64,000 nucleotides of DNA from Hepsetus odoe (taxonomy: Eukaryota > Chordata > Actinopteri > Characiformes > Hepsetidae), in the NCBI GenBank assembly GCA_017165825.1, contig CM029393.1:8448375-8512374 (forward strand), written 5' to 3'. Position 1 is the first letter of the stretch. Every line of letters starts with the position of its first letter. The notes below the pieces were generated by a model, which was not told where the DNA came from, searched no databases, and was given only the letters and a program-made list of their open reading frames with translations. Positions 22,769-32,763 of this stretch are shown in pieces. Position numbers and translations under genes: made by a program.

Positions 22769-24329
22769 AATGGATTATATTCATGTTAAACAGAGCAAAT
22801 GTCTTTGCATGACCGTCAATTGAGCCAAAGCTCGGTTTATTACGTATTCGAGCTAATATTGACAACTAACTGATCATTGCTCCTGTAAATAGTCTCAACA
22901 GTTTAAGAGCCACTGTGGGTGGATCTGTGTTCAAACTCATTTTATCCCTCTTTAGATGATGTTAATCTTAGGAAATAGAGCGTAAAAAGAGTTTGTACTG
23001 CATGCAATCCTGTATAATCACATATATGAACTCCCTTTACGTTACATAATAAAGTTTCATCAGATTCCTGCCTGATTCTGAAACATCACTCGATTAAATG
23101 TACTTAGTCACATTAAACACGCTTGGCTGAACGCATGCTTGACATGGATGAATATTTTATGCCGAATTTGGCCTAATCACCTTCAACCGGAGCTTAAATG
23201 GACGCGGACGCTCGGCGCACTTCAGCTCCCTTTCACGTTTCGGAGTTTGGGGAAAATGTAACGTAAATAATTAAAGGTTGCCGAAGTGAGCGCGAACGAG
23301 GCTTGAATGTTTAACCAGCTTCCTTTAAAGGGCGGCTTAAAGACGCGATAAACACGAGCTGATATGGCTGGAATTATTTCAAGCCCCTGGAAACAACTGG
23401 CCATTATTTTCCTAAAGTTAATTGCTTGACTTTAATTACCGTACAATGTAAATGCATGAGTTTGAGACAGTGTTTAGCTTATCATGTTTAGGAACATTGG
23501 GTGCTCATTTGGGTTGTTTTTTTAGGGGGGATTTAGGATTTATTGCCTCTTTTTTGTAACTAATTGGCTTTTCATTGTTGTAACGAGTGCATTACAAGTC
23601 ATTAAATGCTCTCACAGCTTGTTTTCTGTTCTGGGACTAAACCATGAATAATGTCCCGTGAAGATTTATTAGCATGAACATTTCTCCCTTCTTTATTGGT
23701 ACTAGTTGGCCAGAGTGGGTACCTTTTTAATAAGGCGAGGAGATCTTCTCTTTGGCAGCCGGCGGCATCGTCAGCTGTCTGAGAAGTTGAGAATCGTATC
23801 CATGCTGGAGGTTGATTTTCATGAATGTTTCAGGGCCTGGTGGATGAGAAGGCGGATGCTGATGGTGTCTGAGGAGTCATTCCGTGTTAATTACCATCCC
23901 GGCTGCAGCAGAAGTTGTTCAATTCTCTCCCGGAGTGTGTGCTGATGCTGGATTGAAATCACCGCTGCGCTTTTTTATCACTTTCCCACTTGGTCCCGTG
24001 TGACGTAGCAAGACACAATCTGTTGGGATGAACAGGCAGTTGAGCAATTAGGCTCGAGTCCTCTCTCACTGTGTACGTGTCATCTCAGTTACAGCGCTTA
24101 GAAGCCGGTGGTGCGTGCATTAAAGACAACTGTCTTTATGTCTCCCACGGAACGAGCGGGTTCATCTTGGATTAGCCGTCCACATTAAAGCTTTACAGCC
24201 TAAACTTTGTGGGCTTCTCATACATGCATGCTGAGGAGGGGAGATCAGACACATTGTCAAGAGTTTCACTGGTTTGTGAATTTCTGGCGCAGTAAAGATA
24301 ATAATCTACATTAAATAGTCATTTCTATG
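22769..24329. other. GRIP intron, nothing recognised
   Basis: About 1.5 kb of high-complexity sequence with several homeodomain-type TAATTA/ATTA strings (for example near 23265-23450). It may be regulatory. Sequence alone does not prove it. Confidence 0.35.
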
Positions 24330-24433
24330 GTGGGTTCTTTCTGTGTGGAGTTTGGATGCTCTCCCAGTGTCTGTGTGGGTTTATTCCAGGTGCTCCCAGT
24401 CCAAAGACATGCGCATCATGGGGACTGGACTCG

Positions 24434-24469
<36 letters not shown>

Positions 24470-24589
24470 GTGTGTGCCCTGTGATAGACTGCAACATGTC
24501 CAGGGTGTTTCTTTTCTCTATGTATTCCTTTCTTTTTTGATGAACTCTTGGAAAGACTCCAGGAGAGGATGGATGGATGGATGGATGAA
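24330..24589 (-). repeat. Mid-size dispersed repeat with GT run and GGAT tail
   Basis: TGTGTGGAGTTTGGATGCTC, CAGTCCAAAGACATGCGCAT and CCTGTGATAGACTGCAACAT are the reverse of the 1105-1235 type repeat. A GT run lies at about 24437-24475, and the element ends in (GGAT)4 at 24570-24588. That tail links this repeat to the large CCAT array. Confidence 0.65.
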
Positions 24590-25069
24590 AACAATTAACG
24601 AGCAATTATTAATGCAAATATTAATTGTTTGTAATTCCTCAACCAAAGTATTAAAAACACATGTTCAGAAATACCCCAAAAATAACTTGTCAAATTACAA
24701 TATTAGGTTAAGGTTAATGGAGACGTCAGAAGTCAGACATCACTGTCAGGATTAACGTGCGTCAGGCTTCTGCAAGTTTGTTATGCTGGCAAAATAGAAG
24801 CACTTCTTCAAGAGATTAAATCATATTCATATCAATAATAAAAAAAGGACCATTAATTAAAAAATGACACATTTCAGACCATTGCATGCATTTTTTGGAC
24901 TCCAGAAGAGCAGAACGGACAACTGGGCTTAAATATCTGCATTTTATTCATGTAATCCAGCAGAAATAGAGGTTATATACCATTAAAATCCTATAAATAT
25001 ATATATTTAGTCCACTTTATTAAATGGTTATTAATCCGCCAGCTATTTTAGGGCTTTTTTAATAGCTTT

Positions 25070-25152
25070 CAATAGCTGAAGAGGTTGAATTTCGTTGTGT
25101 TGTGCTGTGCTGCGTTTCACAATGACAAGAGCAGTCACTTTCACTTTCACTT
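25070..25152 (+). repeat. SINE-A tail fragment close to the PDZ1 acceptor
   Basis: TTTCAATAGCTGAAGAGG, TTGAATTTCGTTGTGTTGTG and CACTTTCACTTTCACTTC. It ends about 80 bp before the exon at 25236. Confidence 0.8.
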
Positions 25153-25235
25153 CCCCCATTAGAGCGTTTCTTATTGTGCGGCTGACCCCCCTCTCTGGGC
25201 TCGTTTGTGTTTCTGTCTCTTGTGTTTCTGGGCAG

Positions 25236-25371
25236 AAGAGCTGCGGGGGGTGACGCTGGTGGAGCTGATTAAGAAGGAGGGCAGCACTCTGGGCCTGACC
25301 ATCTCAGGGGGAACCGACAAGGACGGCAAGCCACGTGTCTCTAACCTGCGACCGGGCGGTCTTGCAGCCAG
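25236..25371 (+). CDS. grip2: GRIP PDZ1, first-half exon
   Basis: This 136-bp exon lies between TTCTGGGCAG| and CCAG|GTGAG. It reads EELRGVTLVELIKKEG, then STLGLTISGGTDKDGKPR and VSNLRPGGLAAR. LGLTISGG is the carboxylate-binding loop and strand B of PDZ1. The PGGLAAR spelling resembles GRIP2 more than GRIP1 (QGGIAAR), from memory. The exon ends within the Arg codon (AG|), as at most internal PDZ boundaries in this gene. In GRIP proteins PDZ1 packs with PDZ2 and helps membrane cargo binding. This role is known for the family and is not visible here. Confidence 0.96.
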
Positions 25372-26049
25372 GTGAGATCGTTTCACAGGCAGTTTGTAAG
25401 GTGTATTTTTTCCCATTTCACGCTGATAGAAAACATCCAAACTACGAGGGATGGAAGTGATCAGAAAAGGTAGACGAACCCAAACTAGTTTTAGCATCTT
25501 CAGAGCAGCTTCTTTAGTCTGACGCAACTTTGCACACTGTTTATGCACATTTAACACACTTATGCCTTTTTATAATGAAGCTTAGCGAGAAGCTGTTTAC
25601 ACAAACACCTACACACGGATGCTTCTCTTCGCTCCGTGCCCTGCTGCATCCACAGTCCAGACCAGTCAGAGCACATCAGCAAGGAGGATTATGATGCTGG
25701 AATAATCTGACATCTCACAAGGGCACAAATCTGAAATTCTAAATGTTATGAGGCTAAAAATATACATTTGCCCTTTTTTAGAAGAACTATGAACCCTCTG
25801 TAAAAATTCTGGAGTGGTACCTCTCGCATCACTTGAGTGGTCCCGACGAAGGCAGCCTTTATTACCTTTAGTTAAAGAACATTACCTCAGCAAAGCCCAC
25901 TGCAGGTAAAGTCTTGAAAATGGAAGTACTCCAAACACCTTCGACAGGTTATCAAAGACCAGACCTCTAGTTTGAATGCATTTGAGGGTAACTGTCCATT
26001 TACATCACCTTCCCAGCTTCCTGATTACTTTCTGATTAGACCAGGGTAA
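25372..26049. other. GRIP intron, nothing recognised
   Basis: Intron between the halves of PDZ1. No feature could be supported. Confidence 0.5.
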
Positions 26050-26640
26050 ACCTGCACCAAGCGTGATGCCAAAGTGTGCAGAATAAAAGAATTAACTCAT
26101 GATTCAAAACATACAAGCTTACCTGTGAAGCACAGTGGAGGTAGTGTCACGGCCTGGGTGTGTATCCGGAGTCTGTGTTTAATGATAATGGGTGGTAGGG
26201 GTCTAGTGGTAGGATACTTGACTCTGGACCAAGAGGTCACAGGCTCAAATCCCACCTCCTCCACCACCAACATTGGGTTCCTGAGCAAAAGCAGATAAGA
26301 GTGTATGCTAAATGGCGCAAATGTAACATAATTCATGACGGTGCAGCAGGATTCTCAACTCTGCAGAAACGTTTTGACTGCCAATTTACAGAAAAAAGCT
26401 TCCAAACGAATTAGGAGGCAGCAAGACATTGATCCAAAACACTCTGTCCAGCTAACAAAGGACTTCAACAGAGCAGCAAATGGAACGTTTAGAACTGGTC
26501 AAGTCAATAACATCATCTTAACCCAACTAAAAAACACATTTCATCGCCTGCTGAAGAGTCTGAAGAGAGAAACCCCCCAGAGCAAACAACAAATGAAGGA
26601 CGGAAAATAATACGTAAAGAAGAAACCAACAGTTTAGTGC
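26050..26640 (+). mobile_element. Tc1/mariner transposase remnant with a nested SINE
   Basis: The left piece encodes HSGGSVTAW (compare the Tc1 motif GGGSVMVWG). The right piece (26335-26610) encodes RRQQDIDPKHSVQLTKDF, the Tc1 DxDPKH region that carries the second catalytic Asp. Between them lies a SINE at about 26185-26330. Stops and the insertion show that the element is dead. Confidence 0.75.
26185..26330 (+). repeat. SINE-C copy (GGTAGGATACTTG head, GCTAAATGGCG end)
   Basis: GGGGTCTAGTGGTAGGATAC, CACAGGCTCAAATCCCACC and GTATGCTAAATGGCGCAAAT. The same family occurs more completely at 45590-45795. Its end resembles the widespread teleost SINE 3' core. Confidence 0.75.
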
Positions 26641-27984
26641 GGTCAGTGGGTCGCGAGCTTGAAGCCGTTATTGCAAACAAGACATGCCAGCAGTATTTCG
26701 CTTTTGCTCACTCACCAAACGAAGTGTTCAGATACAAAAGGTGCTAGAAAGGCTGAAATATCTGATCTTTCATCTCATCGTTTGACCTCAAACCCAAGCG
26801 TCTTCAGTCTCCCGTTCCAATATTTTTGATGACTGTGTTCCTGCCATGTCAATACTTGAACCCACAGCTATGGTTCCGCTATGGATTAAATAAAACCTTG
26901 CCCCCACGGGGTTGATAATATGTTTTTGTCAGGCGCCAGGTCATGCAAGCCCAGAGGACTGTGGGAATAAATAGTGTTCATTTCTCTAATTAGCATCTAA
27001 ATGAGCATATGTTTACTCCCAGTAGTGTGTTCAACAGCAGATAAAGAATTCTTACTCTGGATGACTGACTCACCGTTCAACAGAGAATTAGAATATCTGC
27101 TCTGATTAAACCTCTGGAAGCTGTGCTGAGTTAGGAACTTTTGAAATTGTGTCCAGTTTTGGTTTTGAATGTCCAGACTGGCTATGCAATCTATAATAAA
27201 AAGAATAAAACTGGTGGATCTGCTTTGTGGATCATCTCATATTTTCACCTTAACTGATAACTGGACCTGTAGTATGATGAAGACTTACTGAATAGAAATG
27301 AGCACCGAAGCATCTGGAGTGACGCATGACAAGAGGACTGTCATCCAACACTGGAGGAAATGATAAATTATGCACAGTTGATTAGCCGAACACATGGCAA
27401 CAAGCGCCTGCATGCTTATCTCCATACATCTGCTAATGATCTCCTTATTTACCCACAAATACGTGGACTTGGCAAGGATCTGAGATTAAGATCGCTCATT
27501 GGTTGTTTTGAACTCAAATCTGCGATCTGGAATTTAGTTCTGGCTTTGCTTCATTTACACACACAGCTGTAAATGACGTCAGGTAGCACTAAATCATTTT
27601 TCATGGCTCTTTAGCTCAATGAAGTCCTGCCAAGAAGATGAGGAGGAGGAAAAAAAAGAAAAATCAAGAATTATTTCCAGCTCTGGAACTGTTGAAGCTC
27701 TGCTGCAGGGCTGTCAGACTGAACAAGCTGGATGCTCGACTCCTCCTTGGAGCTCCGAGCATAAAAAGAAGCAAATAAACCACAAGCACTTGTGACAGAA
27801 GAGCCTCAGTGTTAATGTGGACGCTTTCGTAAAGATTTTGATGTGTCATAAACTGTACTGAATGTTACGCGGTTTCAAATATTGAGCGTTTCAGCATTCG
27901 CACATTTCAGAATCGCTCAACGGAAACGGAAAAGCCATCGCTTCGAAGAGCATCACTTCACAAAATCATGAAGTGTTCCTTATT
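26641..27984. other. GRIP intron, nothing recognised
   Basis: About 1.3 kb of intron without a supported repeat or exon. Confidence 0.45.
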
Positions 27985-28345
27985 TCTAGGACCTGGTGTT
28001 TAGGGACTAGGCCCCAGGATAAGGTCATAGGCTTGAATCCCTGACCAGTAGGTTTCCCTGACGTACCGTTGAACAAGGTACCATCCCCATCACTGCTTCC
28101 TGGGTGCTTTAAATAGCACCCTGGAAGCAGTGATGGGGATGGTACCATGTTGATGGTACCTTGTTGTTAAATAGCACCCAGGAAGCAGTGATGGGGATGG
28201 TACCTTGTTGATGGTACCTTGTTGTTAAATAGCACCCAGGAAGCAGTGATGGGGATGCAGCCCCCTGCTGCACGGTGTGTATAGGATGCATTTTGTTGTG
28301 TCTCACACATCACTTTTACTTCACTTTCACTTCACTACTATCCTA
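27985..28345 (+). repeat. SINE-A copy rearranged into palindrome and tandem units
   Basis: The head (GTTTAGGGACTAGGCCCCAG) and tail (CACTTTTACTTCACTTTCAC) are normal. The core is amplified: first an inverted copy forming the palindrome at 28077-28146, then units of about 60 bp beginning TAAATAGCACCCAGG at 28168 and 28227. The repeat ends about 20 bp before the PDZ1b exon. Confidence 0.9.
28077..28146. repeat. Near-perfect 70-bp palindrome
   Basis: Left arm GGTACCATCCCCATCACTGC continues TTCC; right arm GGAAGCAGTGATGGGGATGG continues TACC. The centre GGGTGCTTTAAATAGCACCC is itself an inverted repeat. By eye only the T/T pair next to the centre fails. Confidence 0.93.
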
Positions 28346-28362
28346 ATTCTGCTTTGATCCAG

Positions 28363-28508
28363 GAGCGACCAGCTGAACGTAGGAGACTACATAAAGTCGG
28401 TGAATGGCATTAATCTGACCAAGCTACGGCACGATGAGATCATAAGCTTGCTGAAGAACGTGGGCGAGCGTGTGGTGCTGGAAGTGGAGTATGAACTTCC
28501 CCCAGCCG
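28363..28508 (+). CDS. grip2: GRIP PDZ1, second-half exon (copy 1)
   Basis: This 146-bp exon lies between TTTGATCCAG| and CAGCCG|GTAGG. It reads SDQLNVGDYIKSVNGINL, TKLRHDEIISLLKNVGER and VVLEVEYELPPA. RHDEIISLL is helix B, whose first His lines the ligand groove, and the final strand runs into the ELPP linker. It begins with the last base of Arg and ends one base into Ala, in phase with the next exon. An identical copy sits at 31379-31524. Confidence 0.95.
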
Positions 28509-28983
28509 GTAGGAAGTTGAGTATTGTGTTCTTGCTCGTCGTGTGGCATGTCCCTTCAGATTCAAGTGCTCCTTTATACTTTATTAAAGGCATTTGGACT
28601 AGAAGTGACTGATGCATAATAACAGACGTACGCATGCTCTTTCTGTGCAACGTTCGACAGTAAGCACAGAAATCACAGAAAAATCACATGCATGTCTTAA
28701 ACGTAATCCAGCCTTGCATTTTGCATTAACTGGACCCAGGGTTGCTGGTTCTCCCAGCGTCCCCTCTGGTCTGAGTGGTTAAATATTGTGCCCTGCGTCC
28801 ACCTCAGGCCTGGCAGACATACTTGACACTTTATAAGCTCAGTGATTTTGGCTGACCTTCTGCTGTGTGTCAGTTTATGTGTGAGTCTCTTTATCAGTCT
28901 GGCTGCCGGCCCAGTAAAACGTGTTGATTTAATGAACGTGACGGCGTGGGCTCTTTCTTTGCGCTTTTTTTTTTCCTTCTTAG

Positions 28984-29070
28984 CACCAGACAGTACCTCA
29001 GGTGTTATATCCAAGACAATCGAGATCTGTTTGCACAAAGAAGGCAACAGCTTTGGCTTTGTCATGCGAG
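28984..29070 (+). CDS. grip2: GRIP linker and PDZ2 start exon (copy 1)
   Basis: This 87-bp exon lies between TTCTTAG| and GCGAG|GTAAGT. It reads APDSTSGVISKTIEICLHKE and GNSFGFVMR. ISKTIEI is strand A of PDZ2, and NSFGFVMRG (continued in the next exon) is the carboxylate-binding loop, with Phe-Gly-Phe in place of the usual Leu-Gly-Leu. That substitution is normal for GRIP PDZ2. The intervening introns are short (475 and 92 bp). Confidence 0.95.
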
Positions 29071-29162
29071 GTAAGTGCATTTCACGTCTCTTCCTGAAAT
29101 TTTGCAGTAAATATAAATGGCGTTGCATCTTTTACATCTATGGATTTTGATGTAAAATGCAG

Positions 29163-29238
29163 GCGGCTCTCACGAAGACTGGCACAAAACTCGACCATTA
29201 GTAGTAACCTATGTGCGACCCGGTGGCCCTGCTGACAG
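29163..29238 (+). CDS. grip2: GRIP PDZ2 middle exon (copy 1)
   Basis: This 76-bp exon lies between AAATGCAG| and GACAG|GTAATG. It reads (G)GSHEDWHKTRPLVVTYVRP followed by GGPADR, which completes the B-C strands of PDZ2 up to the conserved GGPADR turn. It ends inside the Arg codon. Either the exon at 34190 (normal) or a repeated PDZ1b exon could follow without losing frame. Confidence 0.95.
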
Positions 29239-29338
29239 GTAATGGATTAAACAAGATACAGCTTGTTTTATTCGCATTGTTCATATTCAGATTTTATTTT
29301 TACCTGTGTTAGTCCTTTAGTTTACCTTTCATTATTTT

Positions 29339-29341
<3 letters not shown>

Positions 29342-29370
<29 letters not shown>
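29342..29370. repeat. (TA)n run hosting a Tc1 insertion
   Basis: A pure TA run. The Tc1 element starts immediately after it, as expected for TA target-site preference. The second block copy has a run 2 bp longer (to 32388). Confidence 0.95.
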
Positions 29371-29373
<3 letters not shown>

Positions 29374-30422
29374 TATCTCACAAAAGTGAGAGCACCCTTC
29401 ACATTTTTGTAAATATTTTATTAGATCTTTTCATGGGACAACACTGAAGATAGGACACTTTTGATACAATGTAAAGTAGTCCGTGTGTTCAGCTTGTATA
29501 ACAGTGTCAATTTGCTGTCCCCTCAAAATTACTCAACACACACACAGTCATTAATGTCTAAACCACTGGCAACAAAACTGAGTACACCCCTACATGGAAA
29601 ATGTCCTCATTGTGCCTAATTAGCCATTTTCTCTCCCTGGTGTCATGTGACTTGTTAGTGCTACAAGATCTCAGGTGTGAATGGGGAGCAGGTGTGCTAA
29701 ATTTGGGGTTATCGCTCTCACACTCTCTCATACTGGTCACTGGAAGTTCAATATGGCACCTCATCACAATGAACTCTCTGGGGATGTAAAAAAAAAGATT
29801 TGTTGCTCTACATAAAGATGGCTTAGGCTGTAAGAAGATTACAGTCAAGCATGGTGGTGGGAGTGTCATGGTTTGGGGCTGCAGGAGTGCTGCCGGCACC
29901 GGGGAGCTACAGTTCATTGAGGGAATCATAAATGACTGCAGGACAGTATTCCAACATGATAACGACTCCAAACACACCTCCAAGATGACCACTGCCTTGA
30001 TAAAGAAACTGAGGGTGAAGGTACTGGACTGGCCAAGCATGTCTCCAGACCTAAACCCTATTGAGCATCTGTGGGGCCTCCTCAAACGGAAGGTGGAGGA
30101 GCGCAGAGTCTCTAACATCCACCAGCTCTGTGATGTTGTCATGGAGGAGTAGAAGAGGTTTCCAGTGGCAACCTGTGAAGCTCTAGTGAACTCCATGCCC
30201 AAGAGAGTTAAGGCAGTGCTGGAAAACAATGGTGGCCACACAAAATACTGACACTTTGGGCACAACGTGGACATTTTTCACTGAGGGGTGTACTCACTTT
30301 TGTTGCCAGTGGACTTCCTTACATTGTATCAGAGTGTCATATCTCCAGTGTTGTCCCATGAAAAGATATAAATAAAATATTTACAAAAATGTGAGGGGTG
30401 CACTCACTTTTGTGTGATACTG
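29371..30422 (+). mobile_element. Internally deleted Tc1-like DNA transposon
   Basis: The left end CAGTATCTCACAAAAGTGAG and the right end CACTCACTTTTGTGTGATAC plus TG form inverted termini next to TA. The coding part begins at about 29755 (MAPHHNELSGDVKKKICC, then a stop) and jumps, after loss of several hundred bases, to the C-terminal third at 29868-30152. That third has VFQHDNDSKHTSKM (second catalytic Asp) and MSPDLNPIEHLWGLLKRK (third acidic residue, Glu). The first catalytic Asp region is absent and the frame is broken, so it makes no active enzyme. The element is 1.05 kb, against about 1.6 kb for intact relatives. Confidence 0.93.
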
Positions 30423-30513
30423 TATATATGCACACCCATGTCTTCACTCTATACCAGTCGCTTCTGAGTACAATCCTAAAATCTGCTGCTACTTCAGCTT
30501 ACGTGTTTTCTGA
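30423..30513. other. Unique 91 bp between Tc1 and the gap
   Basis: Short non-repetitive tail beginning TATATATGCACACCCATG. It has no counterpart after the TA run of the second block copy, which matters for interpreting the duplication. Confidence 0.7.
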
Positions 30514-31183
30514 NNNNNNNNNNNNNNNNNNNNNNNNNNNNNNNNNNNNNNNNNNNNNNNNNNNNNNNNNNNNNNNNNNNNNNNNNNNNNNNNNNNNNNN
30601 NNNNNNNNNNNNNNNNNNNNNNNNNNNNNNNNNNNNNNNNNNNNNNNNNNNNNNNNNNNNNNNNNNNNNNNNNNNNNNNNNNNNNNNNNNNNNNNNNNNN
30701 NNNNNNNNNNNNNNNNNNNNNNNNNNNNNNNNNNNNNNNNNNNNNNNNNNNNNNNNNNNNNNNNNNNNNNNNNNNNNNNNNNNNNNNNNNNNNNNNNNNN
30801 NNNNNNNNNNNNNNNNNNNNNNNNNNNNNNNNNNNNNNNNNNNNNNNNNNNNNNNNNNNNNNNNNNNNNNNNNNNNNNNNNNNNNNNNNNNNNNNNNNNN
30901 NNNNNNNNNNNNNNNNNNNNNNNNNNNNNNNNNNNNNNNNNNNNNNNNNNNNNNNNNNNNNNNNNNNNNNNNNNNNNNNNNNNNNNNNNNNNNNNNNNNN
31001 NNNNNNNNNNNNNNNNNNNNNNNNNNNNNNNNNNNNNNNNNNNNNNNNNNNNNNNNNNNNNNNNNNNNNNNNNNNNNNNNNNNNNNNNNNNNNNNNNNNN
31101 NNNNNNNNNNNNNNNNNNNNNNNNNNNNNNNNNNNNNNNNNNNNNNNNNNNNNNNNNNNNNNNNNNNNNNNNNNNNNNNNNNN
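30514..31183. other. Assembly gap (670 N)
   Basis: A run of N. It is the only gap in the window. The sequence resumes exactly at a TAAATAGCACCCAGG tandem unit of the rearranged SINE. Open frames through it are artefacts. Confidence 0.99.
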
Positions 31184-31378
31184 TAAATAGCACCCAGGAA
31201 GCAGTGATGGGGATGGTACCTTGTTGATGGTACCTTGTTGTTAAATAGCACCCAGGAAGCAGTGATGGGGATGCAGCCCCCTGCTGCACGGTGTGTATAG
31301 GATGCATTTTGTTGTGTCTCACACATCACTTTTACTTCACTTTCACTTCACTACTATCCTAATTCTGCTTTGATCCAG

Positions 31379-31524
31379 GAGCGACCAGCTGAACGTAGGA
31401 GACTACATAAAGTCGGTGAATGGCATTAATCTGACCAAGCTACGGCACGATGAGATCATAAGCTTGCTGAAGAACGTGGGCGAGCGTGTGGTGCTGGAAG
31501 TGGAGTATGAACTTCCCCCAGCCG
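31379..31524 (+). CDS. grip2: GRIP PDZ1b exon, duplicate
   Basis: Identical by eye to the exon at 28363-28508, with the same acceptor and donor. If the assembly is wrong, it is the same exon counted twice, and this copy is the one contiguous with the next unique exon at 34190. Confidence 0.85.
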
Positions 31525-31999
31525 GTAGGAAGTTGAGTATTGTGTTCTTGCTCGTCGTGTGGCATGTCCCTTCAGATTCAAGTGCTCCTTTATACTTTAT
31601 TAAAGGCATTTGGACTAGAAGTGACTGATGCATAATAACAGACGTACGCATGCTCTTTCTGTGCAACGTTCGACAGTAAGCACAGAAATCACAGAAAAAT
31701 CACATGCATGTCTTAAACGTAATCCAGCCTTGCATTTTGCATTAACTGGACCCAGGGTTGCTGGTTCTCCCAGCGTCCCCTCTGGTCTGAGTGGTTAAAT
31801 ATTGTGCCCTGCGTCCAACTCAGGCCTGGCAGACATACTTGACACTTTATAAGCTCAGTGATTTTGGCTGACCTTCTGCTGTGTGTCAGTTTATGTGTGA
31901 GTCTCTTTATCAGTCTGGCTGCCGGCCCAGTAAAACGTGTTGATTTAATGAACGTGACGGCGTGGGCTCTTTCTTTGCGCTTTTTTTTTTCCTTCTTAG

Positions 32000-32086
32000 C
32001 ACCAGACAGTACCTCAGGTGTTATATCCAAGACAATCGAGATCTGTTTGCACAAAGAAGGCAACAGCTTTGGCTTTGTCATGCGAG
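32000..32086 (+). CDS. grip2: GRIP linker/PDZ2 start exon, duplicate
   Basis: Identical by eye to 28984-29070, including the T-rich acceptor tract and the GTAAGT donor. The only substitution in the block lies in the intron before it. Confidence 0.85.
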
Positions 32087-32178
32087 GTAAGTGCATTTCA
32101 CGTCTCTTCCTGAAATTTTGCAGTAAATATAAATGGCGTTGCATCTTTTACATCTATGGATTTTGATGTAAAATGCAG

Positions 32179-32254
32179 GCGGCTCTCACGAAGACTGGCA
32201 CAAAACTCGACCATTAGTAGTAACCTATGTGCGACCCGGTGGCCCTGCTGACAG
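32179..32254 (+). CDS. grip2: GRIP PDZ2 middle exon, duplicate
   Basis: Identical by eye to 29163-29238. From here a 1.9-kb intron leads in phase to the PDZ2 second-half exon at 34190, so this copy gives a normal PDZ2. Confidence 0.85.
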
Positions 32255-32354
32255 GTAATGGATTAAACAAGATACAGCTTGTTTTATTCGCATTGTTCAT
32301 ATTCAGATTTTATTTTTACCTGTGTTAGTCCTTTAGTTTACCTTTCATTATTTT

Positions 32355-32388
<34 letters not shown>

Positions 32389-32391
<3 letters not shown>

Positions 32392-32763
32392 TTTTGTGAA
32401 AAAGTGCTGAGCAACCCTTTATTTCTTTATATTAGGTACTTTTGATTTTTTTTGATGTGCCAACAAGTGTAAATACACTTAATACGCTACTCAGACTCTA
32501 TATAGTTCTCCAGGCTTCTTGAAGGACATTCCAAAGGCTTCCTCGTGCTCTTTGCTCTTTGTGAAGATGACCCCACTCTGCTTCTCTGCTTCCGAAGCTG
32601 CTCATGACAGGGTCTAGACTGAAAATGAGAACCAAAAACATTGTCCTTCAGGAAGTCTGGAGAACTGTTCCTCAACAGCACATTCAAAATACAAGAAGGT
32701 CTGGATCTTTAGAAACAAAATCTGAAGAAATGGGTGTTCAGGACTTTTATGCTTCACAGTACT
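32389..32763. mobile_element. Short non-autonomous Tc1-like element (MITE)
   Basis: It lies directly at the TA run. The left end CAGTTTTGTGAAAAAGTGC and the right end GGACTTTTATGCTTCACAGT plus AC are imperfect inverted termini, and TATATA follows. The interior holds CATTGTCCTTCAGGAAGTCT with GGAGAACTG, the same unit that is tandemly repeated at 45042-45250. It has no transposase. Confidence 0.75.

Larger units (their letters stand above)
31184..32388 (+). repeat. Second copy of the 28168-29370 block
   Basis: Matches the first block at an offset of 3016 bp across three exons, two introns and flanks. I found one substitution (C at 28802, A at 31818) and a 2-bp longer TA run. It includes the SINE-A tail (31184-31358). 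Confidence 0.95.

Noticed and set aside
29558..30274. 238-codon minus-strand open frame
   Set aside because: Antisense of the Tc1 element. The real transposase motifs are on the plus strand.
30398..31329. Three 260-280 codon open frames
   Set aside because: Created by the run of N, which contains no stops.
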